Assembly: GCF_900168325.1 (NCBI RefSeq) | Contig: NZ_FVZE01000001.1 | Span: 806,001-870,000, forward strand | DNA: 64,000 nucleotides | Direction: 5' to 3' | Source of the DNA: Novosphingobium mathurense | GTDB taxonomy: Bacteria; Pseudomonadota; Alphaproteobacteria; Sphingomonadales; Sphingomonadaceae | In this document: positions 43,750 to 53,747 of the stretch, piece after piece | Numbering within the stretch: the stretch's first letter is position 1 | How the letters are laid out: each line of letters starts with the position of its first letter | The notes under the pieces: model-generated | Database searches by the model: none | Told to the model about the DNA's origin: nothing | The model's input: the letters and a program-made list of their open reading frames with translations, nothing else | Translations under genes and position numbers: made by a program

Positions 43750-44451
43750 TCAGAAGCCGAGGATACCGAGCCGCATGGCCTTGAGCAGGGCGGCAGGCGA
43801 CTGTGCGCCCTTCTCGGCGCCCCTGGCCAGACGGGTCTGCGCCAGTCCATGCAGGACGAGCAACGGACGCAGCGACCGCGAAACGCGCGGTCGGCGCCGA
43901 TCATCTGCTGCGATCATAACCCGCACGGCCTTGCTCTCATTCTTGTCGCGCAGGCGCGTGGCGAGATCCGTCATGGCCCATTTCCGGCCGATTGTCGCCG
44001 CAGCCTGCGCCTCTTCTGGTCTGCCTAGCGCCGATGCCAACGCGCCAAATGCAGCTCCGCGCCCCTCTACCATTTGAGCCAGCGCTTCGGGCGGCAAGGG
44101 CGCAGCACCCGTCAGGGCTTCCCAGCCATCGACGAGTGCAGAGAGCGCCTTGTGCTGCCCGTTCCAGCTCCGCAGCGCTGCCAGCAAGGGTTCTCCCGCG
44201 GGCCATTCGGATGCATCGCGCTCAAGGCTCTCGCGCCACCAGGCGAGGCGCAGCTGGGCCAGCATCGGTTCCTTCGAATGGCGCAGCAATCCGGCCAATC
44301 GCGTATCGAGAGCAAAGACCGCAAGCGTGGGCAGGCGCGCAGCGGAAGGGGCGTAGGCGAGCGCCAGCCTCTGGCTCAGCGGCAGAGTGGCAAGCAAGGC
44401 CTCTTCGATGTCGTTTTTGGACATCGCTCTTTGGGGGGAATCTTCGGTCAC
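43750..44451 (-). CDS. Squalene/phytoene synthase-like protein
   Basis: A 233-residue all-helical protein starting at GTG 44451 with AGAGAGG upstream. The segment AQLRLAWWRESLER is the conserved substrate-pocket helix of the trans-isoprenyl condensing family. The Asp-rich metal motifs DxxxD of true squalene or phytoene synthases are not obvious, and the protein is shorter than those enzymes (about 280-350), so catalysis is doubtful. It may resemble the mitochondrial assembly factor NDUFAF6 group, which shares this fold without the activity. Confidence 0.65.
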   Translation of the reverse strand: MTEDSPQRAMSKNDIEEALLATLPLSQRLALAYAPSAARLPTLAVFALDTRLAGLLRHSKEPMLAQLRLAWWRESLERDASEWPAGEPLLAALRSWNGQHKALSALVDGWEALTGAAPLPPEALAQMVEGRGAAFGALASALGRPEEAQAAATIGRKWAMTDLATRLRDKNESKAVRVMIAADDRRRPRVSRSLRPLLVLHGLAQTRLARGAEKGAQSPAALLKAMRLGILGF

Positions 44452-44600
44452 CGCGCCTCTCTAACCGTCGAGGCCGGATGTGCAAGGGCACCGAAATGCA
44501 ACGCGATTTAACATCAATTAACTAAAATGTTTCATTTAACGCCAACCCCGTTGGGGTCAGATAGTGAATATTGGATTGAGGCGCCTTGAGGATATATCCC

Positions 44601-45905
44601 ATGTTCCGACGTATCCGCAGCCTGATGAAGGGCCTGATCTCCGCAAGGAGCGGCAACGCCATGATGATGGTGGCCATCGGTATGCCTGCCCTCATCGGCG
44701 CCATGGGCTATGGCGTGGACACGGCGCAATGGTACATGTGGCAGCGCGAGTTGCAGCACTCGGTCGACCAGGCCGCAATCGGCGGCGCATGGGCCCTCGC
44801 CTACAGCGACGACGCCGACTACGAGACGCGGGCCAAGCAGGAATTCAACGCCAACCAGAAGATCACCGCTTCGTTCGCCAGCGCGCCAACGATCACGCTG
44901 GCGAACTTCGATGGCGGTGTAGCCAACAGCGTACTGGTGACGGCCACGGCCACCAAGAAGCTGCCTTTCACCGGCTTGCTGCTCAACCAGTCTGCAACCG
45001 TAATGGCGCGCGCACAGGCCCGGTTCAAGGAAGGCAACAAGTTCCACGCCTGCCTGATCACCCTGAAGCAGGACGGCACGACCTTCCAGATCGGCGGCAA
45101 CGCCCACGTCATCGCCAATTGCGGGCTCGGCGCCCTTTCGTGCAGCGACGATGCCATCACCATCGACGGCAGCGCCACGGTGGAGACCACCTCGATTGCA
45201 GCCTGCGGCACGGTGGACGTGCCTGAAAGCCTGAGCGGCACAGTCACCGAAAACGCGACGGGCCTGTCCGACGTCTATTCCGACATTCCGATCCCGGAGC
45301 CGGACTCCAGCACCAAGGACCAGACAAAGGCGAAGTATTGCGAAGGTAACGGCAACAAGGCGATCGCCAACCTTTTCCCCGGCAAGTACACCGGCGGCTA
45401 CATCGCGAAGTGCGCCACGACCTTCAATTCCGGCATCTATTTCATCGACGGCGGCACGCTGGACCTGTCCACGAATGCGACGGTCGTCGGCAAGAACGTA
45501 CTGTTCGTGCTGCGCAAGGGCGCGAAGATCAAGCTCGGCGGCGAAGGTGCAACGGGCTCGATCACGCTGACGCCGATGCAGGCTGCAGACTTCCAGAGCA
45601 CGCCTTATGCGGCCGACGCAGATCGCCTCTCGCAGATGCTCTTCATGGAAGACAAGACGGACGAAACCGAGCCTGCCGCGCACCAGATCAACGGCAATAC
45701 CAACCTCAATATCGAAGGCGTTCTGTACCTGCCCAACGGCGACGTGCAGATCAACGGCGATTCCGGAACGACCAGCAAGCTGTGCTTCCAGATCTCGGCC
45801 TATACGCTCGACATTCGCGGCAGCGCCTATCTGCGCACCCTGTGCGACTATGAGGACAGCTCGGTTCTCGGAATGTCCACTCCCATCGTGAGGCTCGTGG
45901 CATGA
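44601..45905 (+). CDS. TadG-like Flp pilus assembly/secreted protein
   Basis: A 434-residue protein. GAGGA lies eight bases before the ATG at 44601. The N-terminal domain is typical of TadG: one membrane helix (MMMVAIGMPALIGAMGYGVD) followed by DTAQWYMWQRELQHSVDQAAIGGAWALA. The rest is an exported Thr, Ser and Ala-rich domain with paired Cys. TadG proteins work with Tad pilus systems, but no TadA ATPase, secretin or pilin is nearby. The stop overlaps the next start (ATGA-type), so three genes form one operon. Confidence 0.82.
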   Translation: MFRRIRSLMKGLISARSGNAMMMVAIGMPALIGAMGYGVDTAQWYMWQRELQHSVDQAAIGGAWALAYSDDADYETRAKQEFNANQKITASFASAPTITLANFDGGVANSVLVTATATKKLPFTGLLLNQSATVMARAQARFKEGNKFHACLITLKQDGTTFQIGGNAHVIANCGLGALSCSDDAITIDGSATVETTSIAACGTVDVPESLSGTVTENATGLSDVYSDIPIPEPDSSTKDQTKAKYCEGNGNKAIANLFPGKYTGGYIAKCATTFNSGIYFIDGGTLDLSTNATVVGKNVLFVLRKGAKIKLGGEGATGSITLTPMQAADFQSTPYAADADRLSQMLFMEDKTDETEPAAHQINGNTNLNIEGVLYLPNGDVQINGDSGTTSKLCFQISAYTLDIRGSAYLRTLCDYEDSSVLGMSTPIVRLVA

Positions 45906-46357
45906 TCGTTCATGGATTGCGCAGCATGGTTCGCGACCTGCAAGGCGTGATGGCAATCGAAACGGCCATCGTCGCGCCGGTAATCGTGCTGATGGCGCTC
46001 GGCACCTTCGAGGTCGGTCGCATCGTCTCGCGCCAGCAGGAATTGCAGAGCGCGGCAAGCGAGGCCGAAGGCATCGTGTTGGCAGCGGCGGCCGGATCGG
46101 GCACATCTTCGGACACGATGAAAAGCGTCATCAAGGACTCGCTCGGTCTTGCCGACAACGAGGTTACGCTGCAGCAACGCTTCCGCTGCAACCTCTCCAG
46201 CCAGCTGACCACGGACGCCTCGACCTGTGACACCGATCAGCCGATCTACCAGTATGTCCTGCTCGACGTGACCGATACCTATACGCCGATCTGGACCCGC
46301 TTCGGGGTTGGCAAGGCCCTCAACTATCGTGTCGAACGCACGATTCAGGTGCAGTGA
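45902..46357 (+). CDS. TadE-like pseudopilin-type protein
   Basis: A 151-residue protein starting at ATG 45902, overlapping the preceding stop. An N-terminal hydrophobic helix follows Glu in the TadE style (VMAIETAIVAPVIVLMALGTFEVGR), then a polar exported part with two Cys. TadE-type pseudopilins support Flp pilus biogenesis. The stop overlaps the next gene's ATG by one base. Confidence 0.84.
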   Translation: MIVHGLRSMVRDLQGVMAIETAIVAPVIVLMALGTFEVGRIVSRQQELQSAASEAEGIVLAAAAGSGTSSDTMKSVIKDSLGLADNEVTLQQRFRCNLSSQLTTDASTCDTDQPIYQYVLLDVTDTYTPIWTRFGVGKALNYRVERTIQVQ

Positions 46358-46806
46358 TGAGCAGTATCCTCAAACAACCGCGTCCTGGACGTTTCACCCG
46401 CGACGAGCGAGGCGGCGTTCTGGTCGAGTTCGCACTCCTGGCGCCGCTCTTCTTCACATTGCTGATCGGCGTGCTCCAGATCGGGATGCAGATCCAGAAC
46501 TGGAACGCGATCCGCAATCTCGCCTCGGACGGCGCGCGATTTGCAGTGGTTGAGTATCAGCGCGGCCATGCCAGCCAGGCCGACCTGATCTCAACGTGGA
46601 TGCGCTCACGCGGGGTCGGCTCGCGCTACAACCTCAACACCGACCGTCTCGGCATTACCGTTACGTCCCAGACGAGCCGGATCACCGATGCGCTCGAGAT
46701 GCAGATCAAGGTAACTTACGACGCGCCGGATTATCTGGCCTTCGTCCCGGGCAACCTGCTGCAGCTCACTTACAAGCGGCCGGTATTTCTCCTCAAGGAC
46801 GCCTGA
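46357..46806 (+). CDS. Second TadE-like pseudopilin-type protein
   Basis: A 149-residue protein. The ATG at 46357 overlaps the stop of the previous gene; a GTG three bases earlier is possible. It has the TadE hallmark GGVLVEFALLAPLFFTLLIG with Glu at the start of the membrane helix, then IQNWNAIRNLASDGARFAVV. The exported remainder is short. It closes a three-gene TadG-TadE-TadE operon followed by a terminator. Confidence 0.85.
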   Translation: MSSILKQPRPGRFTRDERGGVLVEFALLAPLFFTLLIGVLQIGMQIQNWNAIRNLASDGARFAVVEYQRGHASQADLISTWMRSRGVGSRYNLNTDRLGITVTSQTSRITDALEMQIKVTYDAPDYLAFVPGNLLQLTYKRPVFLLKDA

Positions 46807-46863
46807 GCGCCCTCCCCGGCTGATCGGTACGCCAAGTCGGGTTTGCAACTAAGACATGGAAAA

Positions 46864-46890
46864 GGGCCGCCGGCATCGAACCGGCGGCCC
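46864..46890. terminator. Bidirectional terminator between the tad genes and pdhB
   Basis: GGGCCGCCGG (46864-46873) pairs perfectly with CCGGCGGCCC (46881-46890) around a 7-base loop, with AAAA before and TTT after. The longer run of U is on the leftward (pdhB) side. Confidence 0.8.
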
Positions 46891-46922
46891 TTTCATGTTC
46901 CCGACCGTGAAGGTCTGCGGGC

Positions 46923-48293
46923 TCAGCCCTGATAGCAGACCTTCTTGACCGCCTCGACGATGCGGGGCGTGTCGATCAGCGCGGCCTTCTCGAGGTTGGC
47001 CGCATAAGGAAGCGGCACGTCCTCGTTGCACACGCGCAGGACCGGGGCGTCAAGATCGTCGAAGCCTTCTTCCATGCAGATCGCGATGACTTCCGAAGCG
47101 ATCGAGCAGACCGGGAAGCCTTCCTCGGCGACGACCAGACGATTGGTCTTGGCGAGGCTTTCCAGGATCGTCTGCTTGTCGAGCGGACGCAGGGTGCGCA
47201 GGTCGATGACTTCCGCATCGATGCCTTCACCGGCCAGCTGTTCAGCCGCTTCAAGCGCCAGGCCGACACCGATCGAATAGGAAACGATCGTGACGTCCTT
47301 GCCTTCGCGCATGATGCGCGCCTTGCCGATCGGAAGAACGTGGTCGTCCAGTTCCGGCAGTTCGAACGAACGGCCGTAGATCAGCTCGTTCTCGAGGAAG
47401 ACCACGGGGTCTTCGCTGCGGATGGCAGCCTTGAGCAGACCCTTGGCGTCCGACGCGTCATAAGGCGCGATGACCACCAGACCCGGAACGTTGGCATACC
47501 ACGGACCGTAGTTCTGCGAGTGCTGCGCGCCCACGCGCGATGCCGCACCGTTCGGGCCGCGGAACACGACCGGGCAACGCATCTGGCCGCCCGACATGTA
47601 GTTGGTCTTGGCCGCCGAGTTGATGATGTGATCGATCGCCTGCATGGCGAAGTTGAAGGTCATGAACTCGATGACCGGGCGCAGACCGCCCATCGCCGCG
47701 CCGGTGCCGATACCGGCGAAGCCGTACTCGGTGATCGGCGTGTCGATGACGCGCTTGGGACCGAATTCCTCGAGCAGTCCCTGGGTCACCTTGTAGGCGC
47801 CCTGGTACTCGGCCACTTCTTCACCCATCACGAAGACGCGTTCGTCGCGGCGCATTTCCTCGGCCATCGCGTCGCGCAGGGCTTCGCGCACGGTCGAGGT
47901 CTTCATGTTGGTGCCATGCGGCACTTCCGGGTCCTTGCGCGCAGGTGCCGGAGCTTCCTCAGCCTTGGCCTTGGCGGGCTCGGACGATGCGGGCGCCGGG
48001 GTCGGAGCCGGAGTTTCCGAAACACTTTGGGCCACGGTCGAAGCATCCTCGCCCTCACCGGCGAGGACCGCGATCACGGTGCCGACCTTGACGTTCTCGG
48101 TTCCCTCGGGAACGACGATCTTGCCGATCGTGCCTTCATCGACGGCTTCGAATTCCATCGTCGCCTTGTCGGTCTCGATCTCGGCAAGGATGTCGCCAGA
48201 GGAGACTTCGTCGCCTTCCTTGACCAGCCACTTGGCCAGCTTGCCCTCTTCCATCGTCGGCGAGAGCGCGGGCATCTTCAGTTCGATCGCCAT
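46923..48293 (-). CDS. pdhB: Pyruvate dehydrogenase E1 beta subunit with N-terminal lipoyl domain
   Basis: A 456-residue subunit. Residues 1-80 form a lipoyl domain ([15 protein letters not shown]-type start; lipoylated Lys in [11 protein letters not shown] near 43), then an Ala/Pro linker (about 85-130), then the transketolase-like E1 beta domain ([29 protein letters not shown]-like [14 protein letters not shown], and [12 protein letters not shown]). With PdhA it decarboxylates pyruvate and transfers acetyl groups to E2. Its ATG overlaps the pdhA stop by one base. Extra lipoyl domains on E1 beta are known in alphaproteobacteria. Confidence 0.95.
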   Translation of the reverse strand: MAIELKMPALSPTMEEGKLAKWLVKEGDEVSSGDILAEIETDKATMEFEAVDEGTIGKIVVPEGTENVKVGTVIAVLAGEGEDASTVAQSVSETPAPTPAPASSEPAKAKAEEAPAPARKDPEVPHGTNMKTSTVREALRDAMAEEMRRDERVFVMGEEVAEYQGAYKVTQGLLEEFGPKRVIDTPITEYGFAGIGTGAAMGGLRPVIEFMTFNFAMQAIDHIINSAAKTNYMSGGQMRCPVVFRGPNGAASRVGAQHSQNYGPWYANVPGLVVIAPYDASDAKGLLKAAIRSEDPVVFLENELIYGRSFELPELDDHVLPIGKARIMREGKDVTIVSYSIGVGLALEAAEQLAGEGIDAEVIDLRTLRPLDKQTILESLAKTNRLVVAEEGFPVCSIASEVIAICMEEGFDDLDAPVLRVCNEDVPLPYAANLEKAALIDTPRIVEAVKKVCYQG

Positions 48294-49378
48294 CAGTAAC
48301 GCTCCACCAGGACGTCGGTATAGAGTTCGGACATATCGGGCTCGGGTGAATTCTCAGCAAAGTCTGCGGATTCGGCAACATCGGCGCGCACGCGCTTGTC
48401 GATCGCCTTCAGTTCAGCCTCGTCCACGCCCATTTCCATGAGCTCGGCCTTGGCATGCTCGATCGGGTCGCGCTTGTCGCGCACGCCCTGGACTTCCTCA
48501 CGGCTGCGGTACTTCGCCGGGTCGGACATCGAGTGACCGCGATAACGGTAGGTGTTGAGTTCCATGAGAACCGGACCGTTGCCGCCGCGCACATGCTCGA
48601 GCGCGACTTCGGCCGCCTTGCGGACCTCGAGCACGTCCATGCCGTCGACCTGCATACCGGGGATGCGGAACGCCGTACCGCGACGGTAGAAGTGCGTCTC
48701 GGCCGACGAACGGGCGACTGCCGTGCCCATCGCGTACTGGTTGTTCTCGATCACGAAGATGATCGGCAGGTTCCAGAGGGCAGCCATGTTGAAGCTCTCG
48801 TAGACCTGACCCTGGTTGGCCGCGCCGTCACCGAAGTAGGCCATCGCGACGCCGCCGTCTTCACGGTACTTGTGCGCAAAGGCGAGACCGGTGCCGAGCG
48901 AGACCTGCGCACCGACGATGCCGTGGCCGCCGTAGAAGCGGTGCTCGACGCTGAACATGTGCATCGAGCCGCCCTTGCCCTTCGAGATACCCGAATGGCG
49001 ACCGGTGAGTTCGGCCATGATGACCTTCGGATCGATGCCGTAGGCCAGCATATGGCCGTGGTCGCGATAACCGGTGATCACCGAGTCCTTGTTGCCGTCG
49101 AGCGCCGACTGAAGGCCGACCGCGACCGCTTCCTGGCCGATGTAGAGGTGGCAGAAGCCGCCGATCAGGCCGAGTCCGTACAGCTGGCCGGCCTTCTCCT
49201 CGAAACGGCGGATGAGCAGCATCTGCTCATAGAGCTTGAGAAGCTCTTCCTTGCTCGCCTTGTAACGGCGATCGGCCGCATGGGCTTCCTGGAGGCTGCG
49301 CAGGAGAAAGTCCTGGTCCTCTGCCGGCGACCCGGTCGAATTTGCGCCGGGCTGGGCGTCAGTCTTGGCTTTGGGCAA
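48293..49378 (-). CDS. pdhA: Pyruvate dehydrogenase E1 alpha subunit
   Basis: A 361-residue thiamine-diphosphate enzyme. The cofactor motif GDG-(26-28)-NN is present as [14 protein letters not shown]...[10 protein letters not shown] (residues about 180-215), along with [15 protein letters not shown] near 280, the loop phosphorylated in mitochondrial homologues. The N-terminal 40 residues are a disordered extension. It is the first gene of the pair with pdhB. E2 and E3 genes are not in the window. Confidence 0.95.
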   Translation of the reverse strand: MPKAKTDAQPGANSTGSPAEDQDFLLRSLQEAHAADRRYKASKEELLKLYEQMLLIRRFEEKAGQLYGLGLIGGFCHLYIGQEAVAVGLQSALDGNKDSVITGYRDHGHMLAYGIDPKVIMAELTGRHSGISKGKGGSMHMFSVEHRFYGGHGIVGAQVSLGTGLAFAHKYREDGGVAMAYFGDGAANQGQVYESFNMAALWNLPIIFVIENNQYAMGTAVARSSAETHFYRRGTAFRIPGMQVDGMDVLEVRKAAEVALEHVRGGNGPVLMELNTYRYRGHSMSDPAKYRSREEVQGVRDKRDPIEHAKAELMEMGVDEAELKAIDKRVRADVAESADFAENSPEPDMSELYTDVLVERY

Positions 49379-49513
49379 TGAGGTTCCCCATCGTCGATGT
49401 GATCAATTTCGGGCGGTATAGGTAAGAGGTGGACAAAGCGAAAGCGCCCGGACGGGAAAATACGAATTCAGCAACAAAAAATTATTGCCTGCCGGATGCC
49501 TGCTTATCGCGGC

Positions 49514-49825
49514 TCAGGGGATGAGCATCACCATTTCGTCGGAACGGGCGACGTTGAGATTGCCGCGCAGCAATTCGCCGGCAAGGTCCGGATCCACGTG
49601 CTTGGGATCGAGCAGGTCGACGCGATTCTGAATGCGTGCGCGTTCCAGCTTGAGCGAAGCGAGATCGGCACGGCGCTGTTCGAGCAGGCGCTGGTTTTCA
49701 CCCCAGGCGATCAGGCCGCTCGGACCGGCAATAACAAATGCGCCCATGAGCAGGAGCACGGCAAGGGACAGGCCCTGCACGAGTCGCTCTTTCGCAATGT
49801 TAGGTTCAGGGCGCATAGTCCTCAT
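49514..49825 (-). CDS. ftsB: FtsB/DivIC-type septum formation protein
   Basis: About 103 residues. One membrane span (LVQGLSLAVLLLMGAFVIAG) is followed by GPSGLIAWGENQRLLEQR and a coiled coil (about residues 45-80), the plan of FtsB/DivIC, which links FtsQ and FtsL in the divisome. The start is uncertain: ATGs lie at 49825 and 49816, and a longer frame to 49873 is less likely. It is located upstream of pdhA, an arrangement found in several alphaproteobacteria. Confidence 0.82.
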   Translation of the reverse strand: MRTMRPEPNIAKERLVQGLSLAVLLLMGAFVIAGPSGLIAWGENQRLLEQRRADLASLKLERARIQNRVDLLDPKHVDPDLAGELLRGNLNVARSDEMVMLIP

Positions 49826-49968
49826 GGGAAGGGATAGAATCACAAGTGAATCAGCGTTGCAAGCACTATTCAATACGCTTTAACCTCAGGCACGCACAGC
49901 GCCCGTCCGGCCGTTCCAATGCCGGGATACAAGGAATGATGTTGATAAGTCCTGTAGCGATGCCCGGA

Positions 49969-51495
49969 TCAACGTTGGGCGACATTCTGCACTAAGGGAT
50001 TTTCCGGAGTGTTGCCGATTGCCTTGTTGACGGCGACGTAGCTGGCGCGCAGCAGCCCTTCGTTCTCGGACAATTCCCGGCGGGCCTGGATCAGCGCTCT
50101 CTTCGCTTCGATCAGGCCCAGATAATTGATCGCCCCGCTTTCATAGCTCGCTTGCGCGATGGCGAGGGACGATTGCGTGGCTCCGACCTTCCTCGTCAGG
50201 CTTTCGTGCTCCTGACGTGCGGCCGTGGAGCGGTTGAGGGCGTTGTCTATCTCCTGCCAGGACTTGAGCACCGTGGTCTGGAACGCGACGGCGGCCTCGC
50301 GCTGCTCCAGCTTGCGCAGCTTCACGACACTGCGCCGCCGACCGCCGTCGAAAAGCGGGAGATCGAGGCTGGGACCGATGGACCAGTTGCGGCTGGCCCA
50401 GTCGAAGAGATTCTGACTTCTGTAGGATTCCAGTCCGAAGCCGCCTCCGAGCCGGATGCTGGGATAGAGGTCCGCCACGGCCACGCCGATGCGCGCGGTA
50501 GCCGCGTGCAGGCCGGCCTCTGCCGCGCGGACATCGGGCCGCCGCAAGGCTACTTCGGAAGGCAGGCCAAGGGAAAGATCGGGCGGCAATTGCACCACAT
50601 CGTTCCCGCGCGGAGCCAGCTTTTCCTTGAGACTGCCCGGAGGCTTCCCGAGTAACAGGCCGATTGCATTGGCCTGCGCGGCCTCCTTCGCCAAGGTTGC
50701 CGGCAAGCGCGCTTCCATGCCCTGCAGCGCCGCATCCTCGCGGTCGAGATCGCCGTGACTGTCGATGCCGCCTTCGACGCGGGCCTTCACCAGCGAAATC
50801 CGATCGCGCAGCAAGGCGATATCCTCGCGCAGCAGGGCGATGTCCCGCTGGCTCGTGCGCAAGTCGAAATAGGTTGAGGCCACTTCGCTCGCCACGCTCA
50901 GGCGCGCCTGGTCCAGCAAGGCGCCCTTCTGTGCGACCGTCGCGTCCGCTGCCTCGATCGAGCGCCGCACCTTGCCCCACAGGTCGATTTCCCAGGAGGC
51001 ATCGAACCCGCCGCGAAAGAGCGTGAAGGGTTGGGAGAGCAACTTGGCCAGGGCATCGCGGTCAGACCCGATGGCATCGAACAAACGGGTGCCCGCGCCA
51101 TATTCGCTTTGCCGCTGCCTGCTGACGTCTGCACTCGCGCCGACTTGCGGCAAGGCTGCAGAAGCCGTGCCCGAACGCTGCACGCGCGCCTGTGCAAAGT
51201 GCAATGCGGCGGTCTCGAGATCCGGACTGGCCGCAAGCGCCTGACTGACGAGATCGTCGAGAACCGGGTCCTTGAAGGCAGTCCACCAATCGGTCGGCAT
51301 CACGACGTCGGCATTCGCTGGCGCGAGCAATGACGGGTCGGCGCTGCGCCAGCTGGTCCAGTCCTGCGGCGCGTCGGGAGCGGAGCTGACATAGTTCGGG
51401 CCGACCGTGCAACCGCCCGGCGTGGCAAGAGCTATGGCGATGCCGGCAGACCGGCTCAGGCGATGGATTTTCGAGTTTGGGGACATGGCGGGCAT
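49969..51495 (-). CDS. Outer-membrane efflux channel lipoprotein, NodT/OprM family
   Basis: About 508 residues. The N-terminus is a signal ending in GGC followed by TVGPNY, the usual lipoprotein start of this family. Two OEP halves follow, each with long helices for the periplasmic tunnel (ASPDLETAALHFAQARVQRSG; RPDVRAAEAGLHAATARIGVAVADLYPSIRLGGGFG). It provides the outer-membrane exit for a tripartite pump. The start may be 51495 or 51486. It follows the ABC permease genes by 7 bases, so it is very likely the partner of that exporter. Confidence 0.9.
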   Translation of the reverse strand: MPAMSPNSKIHRLSRSAGIAIALATPGGCTVGPNYVSSAPDAPQDWTSWRSADPSLLAPANADVVMPTDWWTAFKDPVLDDLVSQALAASPDLETAALHFAQARVQRSGTASAALPQVGASADVSRQRQSEYGAGTRLFDAIGSDRDALAKLLSQPFTLFRGGFDASWEIDLWGKVRRSIEAADATVAQKGALLDQARLSVASEVASTYFDLRTSQRDIALLREDIALLRDRISLVKARVEGGIDSHGDLDREDAALQGMEARLPATLAKEAAQANAIGLLLGKPPGSLKEKLAPRGNDVVQLPPDLSLGLPSEVALRRPDVRAAEAGLHAATARIGVAVADLYPSIRLGGGFGLESYRSQNLFDWASRNWSIGPSLDLPLFDGGRRRSVVKLRKLEQREAAVAFQTTVLKSWQEIDNALNRSTAARQEHESLTRKVGATQSSLAIAQASYESGAINYLGLIEAKRALIQARRELSENEGLLRASYVAVNKAIGNTPENPLVQNVAQR

Positions 51496-51502
51496 CCGAA
51501 GA

Positions 51503-52615
51503 TCAGGCAAGACGGTGACGAAACAGCCAGGCGGCAAGTGGCAGGGTCACGCCTGCCACCAGCACCAGGGGAATGAAATCAGTCGCGACGTCGGCCAGCC
51601 CCGCGCCTTCGAGATAGACGCGGCGGACCAGATCGACGCCGAAGCGCAGCGGATTGACGTACGTCGCTAGCTGCAGGACCTCGGGCATGTTGCGGATCGG
51701 GGTCAGCAAGCCGGAAAGCATCGTCAACGGCATGATGACGAGGAACGAGTAGAGCATGGCCTGCTGCATGTTCAGCGCAAAGGCCGATAAAGACATGCCG
51801 ATGCCGACCGCGGCGCCGGTGAAGCTGAGCAGGCCGAGATAGAGCAACCAGGGCGAACCGCTCATCGGTATCCGAAACCAGAACAGGACGATCATCAACA
51901 CGATCGTCGACTGGGCGATTCCGACGAGGATCGAAGGCAAGGCCTTGCCCACCAGGATCTGCAGCGGCGATAGCGGCGTGACCAGCAACTGGTCGAAAGT
52001 CCCCTGCTCTCGTTCGCGAGCGACGGACAGGGCTGCCAGCAGAAGCGTCTGCAGCATACTGAGTGTCGCGATCATCGCCGGCATGATCTGCCAGCGCGAA
52101 TTGAGGTTGGGATTGAACCAAGCCCGTCGCTCTATCGTAATCGGAGGAGCCGCACCGCGCGCTGCATTGGCCCCTTGAGCGATGGCGTTGAGGTACCCCG
52201 CTGCCGCAGCGGCGGTAGACGAATTGCGACCGTCCAGGATGACCTGGATCGTCGCCCCCTCACCCCGTGCCAGTCTCTGATCGAAATCCGCCGGGATGGT
52301 GATGGCCAGCAGAACCTTGCCCGGATCGATGACAGAGGCAATCTGCTTGGCCGAAGTGAGCGTTGCCGCGCGCTCGAACACACCGGTGCCGTCGAGCCGG
52401 GTCACGAACTCTCGCGCCGCTGCGCCCCTGCTCTGGTCCAGCAATGCATAGGAAACGTGCGTCAGGTCGAAGGTCGCCCCATATCCGAAGAGCATCGTCT
52501 GGAAGAAGGCCGGGGCGAGCAGAATGATCCGGTTGGCCGGGTCCTTGAGGATCGCCAATACCTCCTTGCGGCAGAGGAAAGCGATCTGGGCAATATAGGC
52601 AATCACGGCCTGCAT
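51503..52615 (-). CDS. ABC-2 type permease, YbhR/YbhS-like
   Basis: A 370-residue membrane protein with one N-terminal span (RIILLAPAFFQTMLFGYGATFD), a large periplasmic loop and five C-terminal spans containing REREQGTFDQLLVTPLSPLQILVGKALP, the signature of ABC-2 exporters of the YbhS/YbhR type. It pairs with the similar permease upstream, from whose stop its ATG is only four bases away, and with the ATPase at 53744-55537. Confidence 0.92.
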   Translation of the reverse strand: MQAVIAYIAQIAFLCRKEVLAILKDPANRIILLAPAFFQTMLFGYGATFDLTHVSYALLDQSRGAAAREFVTRLDGTGVFERAATLTSAKQIASVIDPGKVLLAITIPADFDQRLARGEGATIQVILDGRNSSTAAAAAGYLNAIAQGANAARGAAPPITIERRAWFNPNLNSRWQIMPAMIATLSMLQTLLLAALSVAREREQGTFDQLLVTPLSPLQILVGKALPSILVGIAQSTIVLMIVLFWFRIPMSGSPWLLYLGLLSFTGAAVGIGMSLSAFALNMQQAMLYSFLVIMPLTMLSGLLTPIRNMPEVLQLATYVNPLRFGVDLVRRVYLEGAGLADVATDFIPLVLVAGVTLPLAAWLFRHRLA

Positions 52616-52619
52616 GGCG

Positions 52620-53747
52620 TCAGTCCAGCGTTTTGCGCAGGGTCCTGCGCGTCGCGAAAATGAGAACGAAGGCGTATGCCGCCAGGATCGTGCAATTGCG
52701 TGCGACCATCATCCAGTCCGTCCCGGCAAGGAACAGCGACTTCACCATGCCCATGAAGTGCGTGGCGGGCAGGAGCTGGGCGATGACCTGTACCGCGACA
52801 GGCACGTTGCGCAGATCGAATATAAAGCCCGACAGCATGAGCGCCGGCAGGAAGCTGGTCAGCAGGGCCACCTGGCTCGCCGCAAACTGGTTGCGGGTAC
52901 GGCCCGATATGAACAGGCCGAGGAGCAGGGAAACGGCCAGATAGAGCGACGATGCCAGGACGATCGCGAAGAGCGAACCGCGGATCGGCACATGGAACAG
53001 GAACCGGGCTGCCAGCAGGCAGGTCGCCAGATCGATCAGGCCCACCACCATGTAAGGCAGCAGCTTGGCCAGCACGATCTCCAGCGGCCTGACCGGGGTG
53101 ACGAACAGCGCTTCCTGCGTCCCGCGCTCCCATTCACGGGCGATCAGCAACGAGGTCAGGAACGCCCCGACCAGCGTCATGACCAGGACGATCAGTCCCG
53201 GCACGAGATACCAGGTGCTGATCCCCGCTTCGTTGAACCAGGTGCGCTGCATCAGGGTGATCGATCCGCGATGGGGGGCTGCGCCTTCGCGGTCCATCCG
53301 GCGCAGCATGGCGTTCGATACGGAAGCCGAAACGTAGGCATCCAGCGAAGTCGCCGTCGTTGAATCGATGCCGTTCAGGATGAGCTGGATCGTGGCGCTC
53401 CCCGTGACCTGTCGTCGGGAAAAATCGATCGGAACCCGAACGATCGCATCGACCTTGCCCGACTGAAGCATGGCTTCGGCACGCGCCATCGTGTCGACGT
53501 ATACCGGCGAGAGGTAGCGCGAGCCTTCGATCCCAGCCACCGCTTCGCGCGCGATGGCAGAGTTGTCGTCCAGGACCACCGCGACAGGCGCGTCGCGCAC
53601 ATCGAACGACAGTCCGTATCCGAACAGCAGGATCAGGGCGACCGGCAGCAGAAGTCCAACCATCAGGTTGCTGCGATCGCGCAGCATCTGGCGGGTTTCC
53701 TTTCGGGTCAGCGCGGTCAGGCGGACGAGAAACTCGGAACGCATCAC
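52620..53747 (-). CDS. ABC-2 type permease, YbhS/YbhR-like
   Basis: A 375-residue permease with the same plan as its downstream neighbour: an N-terminal span (LMVGLLLPVALILLFGYGLSFD), a periplasmic domain and five C-terminal spans with REWERGTQEALFVTPVRPLEIVLAKLLP. The two permeases likely form a heterodimer. Its ATG overlaps the stop of the ATPase gene (ATGA-type). Confidence 0.92.
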   Translation of the reverse strand: MMRSEFLVRLTALTRKETRQMLRDRSNLMVGLLLPVALILLFGYGLSFDVRDAPVAVVLDDNSAIAREAVAGIEGSRYLSPVYVDTMARAEAMLQSGKVDAIVRVPIDFSRRQVTGSATIQLILNGIDSTTATSLDAYVSASVSNAMLRRMDREGAAPHRGSITLMQRTWFNEAGISTWYLVPGLIVLVMTLVGAFLTSLLIAREWERGTQEALFVTPVRPLEIVLAKLLPYMVVGLIDLATCLLAARFLFHVPIRGSLFAIVLASSLYLAVSLLLGLFISGRTRNQFAASQVALLTSFLPALMLSGFIFDLRNVPVAVQVIAQLLPATHFMGMVKSLFLAGTDWMMVARNCTILAAYAFVLIFATRRTLRKTLD

